This document shows, in pieces, positions 53,552 through 64,000 of a stretch of DNA of 64,000 bases; position 1 is the stretch's first letter; every line of letters starts with the position of its first letter. The notes beneath the pieces are model-generated. The model did no database searches and was not told where the DNA came from. It worked only from the letters and a program-made list of their open reading frames with translations. This DNA comes from Auricularia sp. M13 (Eukaryota; Basidiomycota; Agaricomycetes; Auriculariales; Auriculariaceae): NCBI GenBank assembly GCA_037042915.1, contig CM073199.1, positions 1,612,001-1,676,000 of the forward strand, in the 5' to 3' direction. The translations under genes were made by a program, and so were the position numbers.

Positions 53552-56500
53552 TCATACGCACAAGACTTTTGCGTACGCCGGATAGTCTTCCTTGCACGCG
53601 ATATACCCCTTACGCACGAGCCCCGCGACGCGCTTGTCGAGTCTGACAGCCAGTCAGCTCTGCAGGCAAGTGCTAGCACATATGGAAAAAACATTGACGC
53701 ACTTATTCCGCAAGGGATTCGGATGCGCAGGTTCGCGATGGTGCTTGCGCTTTGGCGGCCAGCTCGGATCGTCCACCGTAGCAAACCGCTTCTTCCTCCC
53801 AGGACTCGCGTCGGCCTCCGCCTCAAACGCCGCCTCGTCTTCGTCGGGCTCGTCGCCAGTGATCTCTCTCCGGCGCTGCAAGTCTGCCTGCAGCTTCTCC
53901 TTCTCCTTCTCCTTGTCTCGACCAGACGAGCTACGGCGCCCAGCACGCTCTTGCAGGCGCTCGAGCTCGTCGTTCTTCAAGAGTTGGTTGTGCTGCACAG
54001 CGAATGTCACACCCGACTTCTGCAAAATAGCCGGCACGTCGCTGTTCTTCATTAGCTCTTCAGCATCTGCAAGCATGAAGTCGCCAAGCTTGCTCAACTG
54101 GCGATGCATTGGTATGTGCAGAATGCAGGCGGGTTGGACTACACGCACGGCATGGTCGCCCTCGGGGTCGCCTTCGACGTTGCGCAATGCCCATTCGAGA
54201 CCTTCAAGTTCTGCTCGCTCAATCTGCCACGCAAGATCAGTTGGTCAGCTATTGTGAGTACAGGACATGGCTGGATGCGTACACGATACTGAGTACGAGT
54301 CTCGTCGTCCTTGGCCTTGAGTTTGAAGATGTTCTTCAGCCCAAATAGCTCTCCTTGCTTGTCCTTGTCGAACTGCACGCCATCGAACATCCTAGAGGGC
54401 GCTCAACGATTATTGTATTTCTCACGACAGTATAAACGCACCGTGTAGGTTCAGCATTCTTATAGATCCTCTCCGACTGTTGGCCCTTATAAACCTGACG
54501 CTGGTAGATATTCTCTTCCAGTGTACCTTCCTACAAGCGCGAGAGAAGGCTTGAGCACCAAAAATCAAGTAGTCGAAACGGAACGCACACTTAAAAGGCG
54601 GAAAACATCCACATCACGCTGCTGCCCGAACCGATACGCGCGGTCCATCGCCTGCATGTCGTGCGCAGGGTTCCAATTAGGGTCTAACACAGGTAAGTTG
54701 AGCTCAAGCGAACGACAACAAACGAGGACCGTTGCACACCGAAAATCACGACCTTATTGGCGCTCGTCAAATTAAGCCCTGTCCCTCCCGCGCGCGTCGA
54801 GATGAGGAACGCGAAGATGTCGGGGTCCAGGTTGAAGCGGTCGACAATGGTCATGCGGTCGCTCTGCTTTGTGCCGCCATCCAAGCGTTCGAAGCTGATA
54901 TCTGCCAATACTGTTCAGTGGACAGAAAAGGCTCATTGCAGCGAAGGACGTACTGCAGGACTTGAGGTTATAGTCGATAAAGTCCAGCAGTTGTACGGAG
55001 CGTGTGAAGATGAGGACCTTATTGCTTTTGTCTTTGCGCCACTCGCGGAGCAGGGTCAGGAGAACCTGCAATGTGACCGTTTGCGAGGCTGGTACAAGAC
55101 GATGAGCAATCGCTTACCTGCCACTTGCCGCAGAAATTGGTGGAATATGCCACATCGGCGTACTTTAACCGCGGGCCATTACCCCACGCAATTGAAGACA
55201 GCGCTTGGTTGCGGAGATTCTGCTCGGGCGTCATGTTGGGACCTACATTAATGATAAGCACCACCGCGGGAGAATCAGCATTTTTCATACCTGGCATGAT
55301 AAGAATGGGATGGTTGGACACTTTGAGGATGATGTCCATATAGCGTAACATCTCTGCCTTGTCGAATGGATAACAGCAGTCCTTTCGTCTATCGCAGAGC
55401 GTCAGAGTAGAAAATTTCCCGCAACAATGAGAAGGCACACTTGATCTTCTTGGCCTGTCCGTCATAGCAATCGCATATCTCGTCCTTTCGCACCATGTTG
55501 ATCACAGCCTCCTGGTTCAAGAACGCCTGGTACACCCGCCGTTGAGGTTCGAGCAGCGGGCAGAAGACCACCCTGTCCGTCTTCTTTGGAAGCGCGAGCT
55601 CGATGCGTGGATCGTGTTTCTCTCTACAGACAGAGAAAAAATCAGCCTTGCGTTATGCTCGCCGCGTAGACTTACCTGCGAAGAAAATGCAAAGGCAACA
55701 ACTTATTGTACAGCGCCTTGGCAACGGCGCGTCCAGTATTAATGGCCTTGCGGTCCGCATCGTGCGCCTGGCCCGCGCGCAGCGGATTCGCGATACACTT
55801 GCGCCAGGCATCGAGCGTGCCGACTTGTCCGGGCACAGCGAAGTCGAGGATGCACCAGAGTTCTTCGTACGAATTCTGCACGGCTGTACCCTAGCAAAGA
55901 AGTAGCAACGTCAGCGTAGAACAGCACGAGGCGGGCGGGATTAGGAACGCACTGTCATACCGAAGCGCACGGTACACGCAAAAGAATGCAGCGTCTCGAA
56001 CATCTTGCTTGTCGGGCTCTTGGCACTGTGGCACTCGTCGATGAAGATGCATGAGAAAGGTAAGTCCTTCAGGTCGTCGATGTCGCGCTTCATCGTGTCG
56101 ACTGACGTCAATACTGTTTGGAAATGTCAGTCCACACAGGAGAAAATGATCCATGGAGACCCACAGATGTCCAGTTTACCAAGTTGAAATTTGCGAAGAA
56201 TGGAGCGCCGTTCGTGGCCGGTGTACACCCCAAATTCGAAGTGCCCCCACTGCGTAAGGGAAGCTGCCTGAGCACCGGGTCTGTCAGGTATAGTTGAGAG
56301 CTTACTGTCTCGAGCTCGCGCTCCCAGTTTCCCACGAGCGTTGCAGGCGCGGCAATGAGGCACGTTGGCCATTTCGTTATAGCCTCCAGGTCAATTCGCG
56401 CGTCAGAGTACGACCGTCCTGCAACGAACTTTTCGCGCCGTGCAATGTCGCGCCGGTCATTGCGCTTTTCCATGATCGCGCACAGGAACGAGATCACTTG

Positions 56501-57690
56501 GATGGTCTTGCCTGTTTGTCCGACATGAGCTTGTAGCAAAGCTTACAGGATTCTAGACGTACCCAACCCCATGTCGTCTGCAAGTATACCACCTCGGCCC
56601 GCGGAGAACCGTTTGGCGAAGAACTCGGCGCCCTCGCGCTGATACGGCCGCAGAAAGCGGTTGATGTGGGCCGGCATGATGTACCCACCGCTGAGGACGA
56701 GGCTCGGCATACACGATTGCTGGTAGGTCGGCGCGAACTTGGGACGGATGCAGGGGTCTTCCTCGTCATCCGGATCCTCTGCCTTCGGGGTGACCTTTGG
56801 CTTCGCGGCGATGATTTCAACCTTGCGCCGCTTGTTTGGTCCTCCTTGGGCTTCGTCCGCTTTGCGTTTGCCGAGATCCTTTGTTGGTCGCGGTGCTGTG
56901 GCGTAATGCTCAGAAGAACGGCAGGAGTCTGAGAAGGTGACTTACGATCATCTGGTTCTGACTCGGTTTCCGTGACCGAGTCCTCGCCCTGCGGGTTAAG
57001 CAGGTCGTCGCTGTCTTCTGTGACGGATTCTGCGGCGAAGTTAGGGTCTCACGGCTAATACAACGCCTGCGAAGAATGCTGTACCATCGTCTGTAACGCC
57101 AGATTAAGCTGGTAATCTGTAGTGACAAGCAAAAGACATACCTGCGACCTTCTTAGGCTGAGCAGCCTTTCGCCCGCCTATACTTCTGCGCAGGGTCGCA
57201 GGATTCTCGTCTTGGTCGTCCGACGAATCAATATCCGCTGACGATGTCAGGCATAAGCACTTCAGCTCTGTAACGACGATACCAACATACCCAAGAATTC
57301 TCGCAGCTCGAGCGGAACAATGTCCCTGTATTTCTGGCGCGGTTCGCCTGGCTTGCGCTTGCGACCTCGCGTCGCTGCAGTGACCTTGCGTTTCTTAGGT
57401 TCCTTCTTGTACTGGTTGATCTCAGCGTGCGGGTTGAACTCGTCGTCCGATTCTGACAGCACTGGTGCTGACTTCAGCGGCAACGAAACAACCAGTTGGC
57501 AAAGCAGCAAACCTGGCGCTGGAATTGACTTCACTTGGCCTACAAGTGGAAAGCTTGAGTATTTGCTAAAGCGACAGTTCAGCCAGCACGGACGCGACAG
57601 GTACGCATTCTTGCTGGACGCGCTTGTAGCAGGCTTCGCGGTACTTGTCGCTGTCTTGCTTTGTATGGTCTTGCTCGTTGACGCAGGCAT
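53552..57690 (-). CDS. SNF2-family ATPase, ERCC6L2/Rad26-like
   Basis: Large multi-exon SNF2 helicase-like ATPase that probably acts on chromatin or in DNA repair; the closest match by pattern is ERCC6L2 (Hebo). The N-terminus has a Lys-rich nuclear signal ([20 protein letters not shown]). Motor motifs appear in order: [40 protein letters not shown] (Walker A across an intron), [27 protein letters not shown] (DECH box), [16 protein letters not shown], then in the second lobe [79 protein letters not shown], and [13 protein letters not shown], the last typical of ERCC6L2. The C-terminus has [11 protein letters not shown] and a final exon [20 protein letters not shown] ending at TGA 53552-53554. 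Confidence 0.83.
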
Positions 57691-57874
57691 CCTGGCAGAC
57701 CCAGGTAATGGAGCGGCGACAAGAACAGTATTAATAGTCGGATTTAAACCGGTACGCTGCGCCGTACAGCACCGAGCACCACGCCACTGTTGAGACCACA
57801 GTTCAAGGGCCTCTCGGCCGGCTCCGAGAAAGTCCGCTGCCGAATCCCGACGGGCGTTTACACTGGTTAGCTTA

Positions 57875-57970
57875 CTGCCCTTTGCATAATATTCCGGACA
57901 CCTCCGAAAAAGAAAAAGCGGGCGGGGCCGACCGAACCCCCGACGAACACCGACCGGCAGACAGTAGCGA
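57875..57970 (+). repeat. Left terminal inverted repeat of the MITE
   Basis: Pairs with 58260-58355; includes CCGAAAAAGAAAAAGCGGGC and CCGACCGAACCCCCGAC. Confidence 0.85.
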
Positions 57971-58259
57971 CGTTACGTGGGCAGATCCACTCAAGCCAAG
58001 TACATGGCTAGCCTCGGGGAGGCTGGAAGCCTCTGCCGCGCAGTTTTTTCGAAGAATAGGAGTGCCGTTGCAGTGTGCTCGCCCGCCAGCCCTCCGGGCT
58101 GCGGTTTGAGCGGCATCGGCCGATTTGCTCAGCTCCGTCGTCGTGGACGGCGCAGACGGCGAGCGCGCCTTTGCAGCCAATTCTTCCTGCGGGATGCGTG
58201 TAATATGACGGCACAATGCACCCTATGTTAAAAGCTGGCCTGCAGCAGTCGAAAAACGG

Positions 58260-58355
58260 TCGCTACCGTCTGCCGGGCTGGGTTGGTCGGGGGTTCGGTC
58301 GGCCCCGCCCGCTTTTTCTTTTTCGGAGGTGTCCGGAATATTATGCAAAGGGCAG
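58260..58355 (-). repeat. Right terminal inverted repeat of the MITE
   Basis: Reverse complement of the left repeat, ending GCAAAGGGCAG before the TA duplication. Confidence 0.85.
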
Positions 58356-58357
58356 TA

Positions 58358-60664
58358 CAGCCATTTGCACGACGAACGCACTGTCACCACTACCGTCGTT
58401 CATCCTACAATTTCTCTGGACCATGACCACTTGTGTGCTTACTGCGGCGTTTCGGGCGTTTCGTTTGACCATTGCGGATGGTCTATGGACATTGACCTCC
58501 GAATCAATGGCCTATTGGAGCTAGCCCTGACAGCGCACCCGCTCTAGATGTGCGGCCCCCACATCCAGGATCACAAGCATGGCATACCCAAGCATGCGCT
58601 CGACTGCGCTATTTCGACTCATCGGGCCTTACTATTCGGTGTACTGTTATGCCACTTTCCACGCTCGGTATCGGCTACACCTGGCCGCCGATCCACATCG
58701 AACGGCTTCCAAGGGCTCTGTAACGCGAAAACATGATCGCAAGACTTGCAGTCGCCGCCGCTGCCACTGTTTACTCCAGTGCGCTTACCCATGGCGCTCG
58801 CGATCATAACAAAGGCCGCAGCTCCGTCTGGCGCTGGCGGCCTCATGTGTCTCACTAATATTTAATTCGGTATGCCCGTCCATGGTCCGGCACCTGGGAT
58901 TTTCAGCTTTGAGATGGGAACTCGGCATCCGGAATGGGCGCTGTCCGACGGTGGCGTGGCGGGCTTCCCATTGCAGGTCCTCCGGATGCGTCGCCTCTAC
59001 TTCCTAACACGTGCGCGGAAATGAACAATAAACTTTGATCTCGTGCGCGACATGACGCCTGGATATTGCTTGTTCGCGATTAAACGTTCATTTCTTGCGA
59101 ATAATCTGCGGCGGCATGAAATTGCGACTCGGCCGCGGCTGCGCGATACCATTGTGTCCAGAATTCACATCTCCAACTGTCGCTCGTTCTTGTACGTACC
59201 TGCTCACTTGGTTCTTATTCTCCACTTGTTCGATGCCGCCTTGTCTCTGTTTGCTATCACTGAGCTTCATCTCCGCCCACCATTGGACTCTGGATGGACC
59301 AATCAAGGGGTGATGGGGTCTGCATGGCTCTTGTCCATTGTGTCCAGCCGCGCGAGACGGTGACACGAACGTGCCCTCTGCCGCAAAGGCGGAGATGAAC
59401 GGGATCGCGCTCCCTCGAGCTCCTGAGTCTTTCTCTGGTCCATCTCCATCTGGGAGATCCTCCGTGACATGCCAGGGTGGCGTTTCACTCTCCGATCCGA
59501 GACTGTGCTTGCTGTGTTTTTGTTTTTTCACAGCAATTTTGTTGTGGCGTGGAAAATCCTCGAGTCCGATGCATTCACTTTGGTGCCTAGAAATCTTCCA
59601 GGCACAGTGTTCATGATCAATGATCATCCAGTGATCCTGGACGTAACCGACGCAGCACAGTCTATTCGCAATTACGATACTTATGTGTGGTATCAGGCAC
59701 GCATGGCGACCCGCATGGTTGGGAGGGCAACGGCGCGCCGAAGAGAGGCCGAGCGACCGTGGGAGCTGCACAGCACACCAGCATGGCGCTTCGATGTCGG
59801 TGTAACCTGTGGCAAAAACTTCGACCTTCCAAGTTCGATACCTCGGGCGGTTCGAACCCTGCGAGAGGTGCCCATCCAAACGCCGTGGGTGCTCTAGCAT
59901 GTTAAGAGATCACAAGCTCAAGGTGTTCACTGTTTACTTCAGATCTAATCTCATGTTACAATCTTACTTTTTGTTATACCTTACCATTCACCGGTCCGTA
60001 GCGCACGCTAGCTATTCCTGTGCAGTGTACTACTGTTTCGGCCGCAGCTGAAATATCAACGGCGCCCTACGTCAACGGGAGAGCTTGCATGCGCGCAGCG
60101 CTAGTACTAAGGATGCAGGGCCAGGCTTCCCAGTTCATTGCTGCCACTCTGACCGACTGGGCAGCATTCTGGTGCTTTACCAGGCACTGCAGGGCTGCAA
60201 TTCACCAGATTCAGCTATTGTCCCATTACGCTGGCGTCGCCACTGAAAATAGTGTGAATCGCTGTTCCGCCGGTTGTAGCAGTCAGCGGTTTGTGTCCGC
60301 CAACTTCGGAAGTTCGTTGACTCACTGTAACTTGGCGGCCGCCGCGATGTTTCTGCGACAGGACGGAACATTCTTACCCACCATTGTTGCACACATACTA
60401 CCAGACGCCGCGCTGTCTCGTCGCCGGACCAGTCCAGTCACACGCGGACATTGATCGATAGATGCGAGAACAAAACGACGTTGACCACAGCACAAGAGAT
60501 ATGAGGAGAAGACAGCTTGCGCAGATGGACGCATACTTAGTCAAATTGACTGCAGGAGGCTTTATAATATGACGAGATTATACGTGGATAGAGCTAAGTG
60601 TAAGAGACGTAAACAAAAATTGAAAGAGTGCTAATGTACGAATACGAATATAGATTCTGGGTCC
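58358..60664. other. 2.3-kb stretch without a supportable gene
   Basis: Region between the MITE and the stop of the terpene cyclase gene. A 270-codon minus-strand frame (59088-59900) and a plus-strand frame (59469-59897) overlap; the plus frame starts with a hydrophobic stretch (LRSETVLAVFLFFHSNFVVA) but has no known motif. TGATCAATGATCATCCAGTGATC near 59614 is a small TGATC cluster. No RNA gene or repeat end was found. Confidence 0.35.
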
Positions 60665-62216
60665 TCACCACGCCCATGCCTCGGTGGCAGGGCATTCGCT
60701 CAGAAGGATAGCCTTGCGCGCGAGCGCAGTGGCGACGCCGACAGCCCAGATGGTGAGCGGGATGCTCGGGAACTGGAATATCGTGCCGGACCAGCTACCG
60801 TCCTCCTCCTGCTCGTCCAAGAGCGTCTCAAGATCCTCGCTATTGGGCACGCCGGCCATGCAGCACGCGAGCACGCGCATGGCGAGGCTGAGCGCGTCGC
60901 CGGGCTCGCCGACACGCTCCTCCAGGCGCGCCTTGAGCAGCGGCGCCCACTCCTTCCGCAGGGCGGGCGCGCGGTACAGCAGCCGGCACGCGAAGAACAA
61001 AAACGCGTCGGGCACGGGGTAGTACCGCGTCCCGTTCGGGATGTAGCCGCGCTGCTCGAGCGTCGCGCGCGCAAACGCCACGCTCTCCGTGATGTCCTCC
61101 CCGCGGTCGTGCGAGAAGAACAGGGAGGCGATGTTCAGGCACACCGTCGGGTCCACACGCGGCCGCGAGCGGTCGAAGTACGTCTGCAAGCGTGTCGCGT
61201 TAGCAATACATCCGCGCTGAGTGAGCAGGGTCGACCACGCACCATGAGGATGCCGTTCTCGTTTTTGTAGGTCAGCATCTCGTCCATGACGGTCTGCACG
61301 GCCTTCGTGTCCGCGTTCAGCGCAGTCAGCGACAGCGACGTGGTGTCCATGTCGTCAGGGAACGACTCCGCTTCGGGCCCTGCAGCCGATCAGTATATGC
61401 GCCACACAAGCTAAGGGAAATCGCACCCTGATAAAAGTTGTAGTGGAGGCCATCGCGTGCCTCGATGGTAACCAAGCTCCGGTCGTCGGTGAGCTCGAGG
61501 ATCATCATCTGCGAGAAGTTGTCCGTAATGAGCTCGCCCGTCTCCTTGTAGCAGTACATGCGGCCAGCATGTTCTTCGAGGAACTCGTTCGCGAGATGGA
61601 GCACGCCGGAGAATGCGCCCGCGAGGAGCGTGCGGAACGTCGCCTCCTCCGCGAAGACGATGCTGCGAAGGCCGAGGTCGCGGGCAATCCGGACGTGTTC
61701 GACGTTGTCGTCGAAAAACACGGTCTGCCTGGGGTCGACGCCAGTCTGCTCGAGCACGTGTTCGAAGAACCTGCGCTCGGGCTTGCGCGCGCCAGCTTCG
61801 CACGACATGAAGACGCGATCGAAGAGCCCCCACGAGTTGACGAGCTTGAGCGCCGCACGCGAGTGCTCGGCACCGACGTTGGTCATCGCGTAGACCTGGA
61901 GACCGTAGCGCTGTTTCAATGAACGGATAAAGGAGACGAGCTCCATGTTGGCGCGCAGCGTGGTCGTCGCGGAGGTGATGGCTTGGCGCAGGAGCGACGT
62001 GCGGACGCCGGTCTCAAGAGAAATGCGCGCGTAGCACTCATCGACGGTGATGCGTCCGCGTTCGAGTTCTTGCCACGGCGCGGACTTGGTGGCGGCGCGA
62101 AGAACGTCGGGAGGAACATCGCTCGTTGTCGGGGCCGACCAGTGGAGAAGGACGTCGCCGAGGTCGCAAATGAGCGCGTTGTAAGGGCTGGGCTCGGCGA
62201 AGGTTTGGGGCTTCAT
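60665..62216 (-). CDS. HAD-fused class II terpene cyclase, AstC/drimane synthase-like
   Basis: Two-domain protein; exons 62216-61427, 61379-61243 and 61183-60665 keep frame to give 481 residues. Residues 10-235 form a HAD-like domain with motif I ICDLGDVLLHW (Asp18), motif II AMTNVG (Thr112), motif III Lys145 in RKPERRFF and motif IV VFFDDN (Asp169/Asp170). The C-terminal half carries DMDTTS (residues 273-278), the D-x-D-T-T motif by which class II terpene cyclases protonate a double bond, then QTYFDRSRPRVDPTVCLNIA-like family blocks. This is the layout of the fungal AstC/AncC-type enzymes that cyclise farnesyl diphosphate to drimane-type products. With HAD residues present, the enzyme may also dephosphorylate its product, but that is inferred. 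A start at 62327 is possible; 62216 fits the family and a TTTTTAT box (reverse ATAAAAA) at about 62302. Confidence 0.86.
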
Positions 62217-64000
62217 GAGTATAGAAGTATAGGGTAGATAGGATATTAGAGAGGTAGGGGACTTGGGGGGGTGGGAGTGCTGAGAATCAAGTCGCGTGCG
62301 CCTTTTTATCGCTGCGCGGATGTTCACACGCGTGAGATCACTGACACCGGAAAGTCAATTGTGACAAAATAGTTCGTTGCACTGCTGATCGGCTCGCTTA
62401 TTCTCTCCGGCTCTCACCGGTTGTCAGTCATTTTGTTGTGGGCTTGTGGGCGCAGCAGAGTCCCGGGACGGGTTCATTTCATTCAGGAAAAAGCGTCTGC
62501 CGTGCTTGGCTTCTCCGGGGCCTTCTCGCGCAACTGTCTTCGGGATTCGAAGAACCCATACATATCCTTTTGACCATATATAGCGCATGCTTGCGATTCC
62601 CGAGCTCGCTGATGCATCAGCCGAGAGGGCCCCGACAAGGAGGTTCCTATCGGTGCGCACCAAAGAGTCCGTGCTTGCTCCTGACGCAGATCAAACGGTC
62701 GATGACCGTCCTCGGCGAGGGCCTGCGAACCAACTGCGAACCGGAGGAAGGCGGCGGGAGCTCTCGTGCAGGGCGCTAACCGCGAGCTACATCTTCAATG
62801 CATCCCTGTGCGAAAAATCCACCAGCCACAGTGTCCAGGTCGCAGGCTTGGTCACTCGGCCAACATCATGGCTGTACATGCTCATGAGGGCTTATGCTCG
62901 CGTAAAATACCGTACAATATTTGCCGAGAACCTACTCCAACTACATCAGGGGCTCCAGCGCTCCAAGGAATCATCGCCCACGCATCCAGATACGGTACTG
63001 CTGCGCCTGCCATCTTGCCACAGCTACAAATCTGCACGATGACGCAGGGCAGACACAAGAACATACTCGAATCGTTGGTGCACAGTGGGGCTTTCTCATG
63101 AAAATTCTGGAGCGTGCCAGCCATCATCCGGGTTTTGCGGCCGCTACTGCGTGTGAGTATGATCGGATAAATTTCACACGCTCTGGGCCACACATTCGAA
63201 TCTCGGCAAAAACAATACATACTACGGCTAGCAGATCCAATTCAGTAATACTAATACTAACCTGTCGATGTCGCCTCGACGTCGAGGACCCTGCAATACG
63301 CTAATGATGTCTTACACCGTGTCACGTGACGTGCGTTGGGCAGCTGTGTCAACCAATTGTATAGTCAAAAGTCTAATCATCTCAATTACGGAAGTTTCTA
63401 AACATTGTCTGTATGTGTATGTACATGTCAAACTGATGGTTGCGAAACGGCTGTCACTGGATACGGTTGACTTTTTGACCGACATGGCTCGCATCTCAAT
63501 TTGAATATTGGCCGCAGAAGTAGCTGAATGCTTTGAAACTTGGATATTAGCGAGGTAGTCAGGAGCTGAGAGATGCTCTCCGCAGTGAGAAAATCCGTGG
63601 GACGCGGTGGGAGTGCACGCCTTCGGTATCTCAGAAGCTTTTTGCGGGCCTGAGATCAGCCTGAAATTGTCCGAATGCCGTCGCATACTGATACTCAAGA
63701 CGCAGCTTGCCTCCTCCTCCGCCGTCCAAGAGTCTCCTTTGCAGACTTTACGGAGGAAAATAATCGTTCCAAAGTAATGATCTTGCTATGGATGCAGCTT
63801 GGAAATTGGTATCACACGGGAGCGACCTCCAAATATCTCACCCACTTTAGCGCGAAGAAAACTCTGTTATGGAATTCGCAGACGATAAGTATGATAACGT
63901 GCAAACTCGCCGACGACGCTGTACCTTGGGGCCGCAGAGATGAATGAGCTCCGGCGTGAGGTCCTCTCAAACAAGTGCGCTGGTCGATGACAATATGCAG
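62217..64000. other. Intergenic region to the window end, nothing supportable
   Basis: About 1.8 kb beyond the start of the terpene cyclase gene. Open frames (62438-62779, 62587-63042 plus; 63312-63698 minus; 63675-63947 plus) lack motifs. A TTTGCAGACTTTACGGAGGAAAATAATCG segment near 63738 loosely resembles 1830-1860, just past the first P450. The stretch from 63200 to 63550 is AT-richer. Confidence 0.35.

Larger units (their letters stand above)
57875..58355. mobile_element. MITE with long terminal inverted repeats and TA target duplication
   Basis: A 481-bp non-autonomous DNA element. The ends are inverted repeats starting CTGCCCTTTGCATAATATTC; the first 71 bp of the left end (57875-57945) match the reverse complement of the right end with no mismatch seen, and a further 25 bp or so match with a few differences (to about 57970 and 58260). 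Both ends are flanked by TA (57873-57874 and 58356-58357), the target duplication of Tc1/mariner-type elements. The inside has no transposase frame. The near-identity of the ends suggests recent insertion or recent movement. It sits 183 bp beyond the ATG side of the ERCC6L2-like gene. Confidence 0.85.

Noticed and set aside
59840-59880. tRNA-like GGTTCGAACCC string
   Set aside because: The flanking bases cannot form a five-pair T stem or a cloverleaf.
59088-59900. 270-codon minus-strand frame
   Set aside because: No motif, mixed composition, overlapped by an equally open plus-strand frame; no splice or promoter support.
1-64000. CRISPR arrays, rRNA genes, LTR or Polinton-type elements
   Set aside because: No regular spaced repeats, no rRNA-like stretches, and no reverse transcriptase, integrase or capsid motifs were found on either strand.

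Overview
The window looks like nuclear DNA of a filamentous basidiomycete, most likely an Agaricomycete and perhaps a polypore. The reasons are GC-rich genes densely packed on both strands, many short introns (about 50-60 nt, GT...AG, with CTNAC-like branch sites), and families typical of such fungi: expanded OrdA-like cytochrome P450s, DUF4246, a DUF6533-like protein, F-box/LRR proteins and a HAD-type terpene cyclase. The species is not identifiable from sequence alone. All calls come from reading and hand-splicing the sequence; no database search was run.

Layout. 0-4 kb: two closely related P450 genes facing each other tail to tail (the first is cut by the window edge). 5-11 kb: a secreted double-psi beta-barrel protein, a von Willebrand A-domain protein and a putative cyclase/kynurenine formamidase-like enzyme. 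12-15.5 kb: two small basic, probably nuclear proteins of unknown role. 16.3-18.6 kb: an F-box-like protein, followed by a 3.5-kb stretch without a supportable gene. 22-31 kb, all on the minus strand: an NTF2/SnoaL-like protein, a membrane-anchored 3-beta-HSD-type SDR, a small secreted Cys protein, a multi-pass membrane protein and the CCCH/FG nucleoporin Nup42/Amo1. 31.8-43.2 kb: F-box/LRR protein, microbial-type PARG, DUF4246 protein, BolA, a probable DUF6533 membrane protein and the palmitoyltransferase Akr1. 44-52 kb: a secreted amidohydrolase bracketed by P450 debris and a duplicated block, then two intact P450s in tandem. 52-58 kb: a two-RRM (probably mitochondrial) protein and an ERCC6L2-like SNF2 ATPase, with a fresh-looking TA-flanked MITE behind its promoter. 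60.7-62.2 kb: a two-domain HAD/terpene cyclase resembling the AstC-type drimane synthases.

The most interesting reading is metabolic. One class II, HAD-fused sesquiterpene cyclase shares the window with four apparently functional P450s of one family plus at least two P450 relics, a secreted amidohydrolase, an SDR and an NTF2-like protein. Housekeeping genes lie between them, so this is either a loose, rearranged terpenoid locus or a P450 expansion that happens to sit near a terpene cyclase. Several minus- and plus-strand genes carry a TATA-like box 50-60 bp before the ATG, which helped decide starts.
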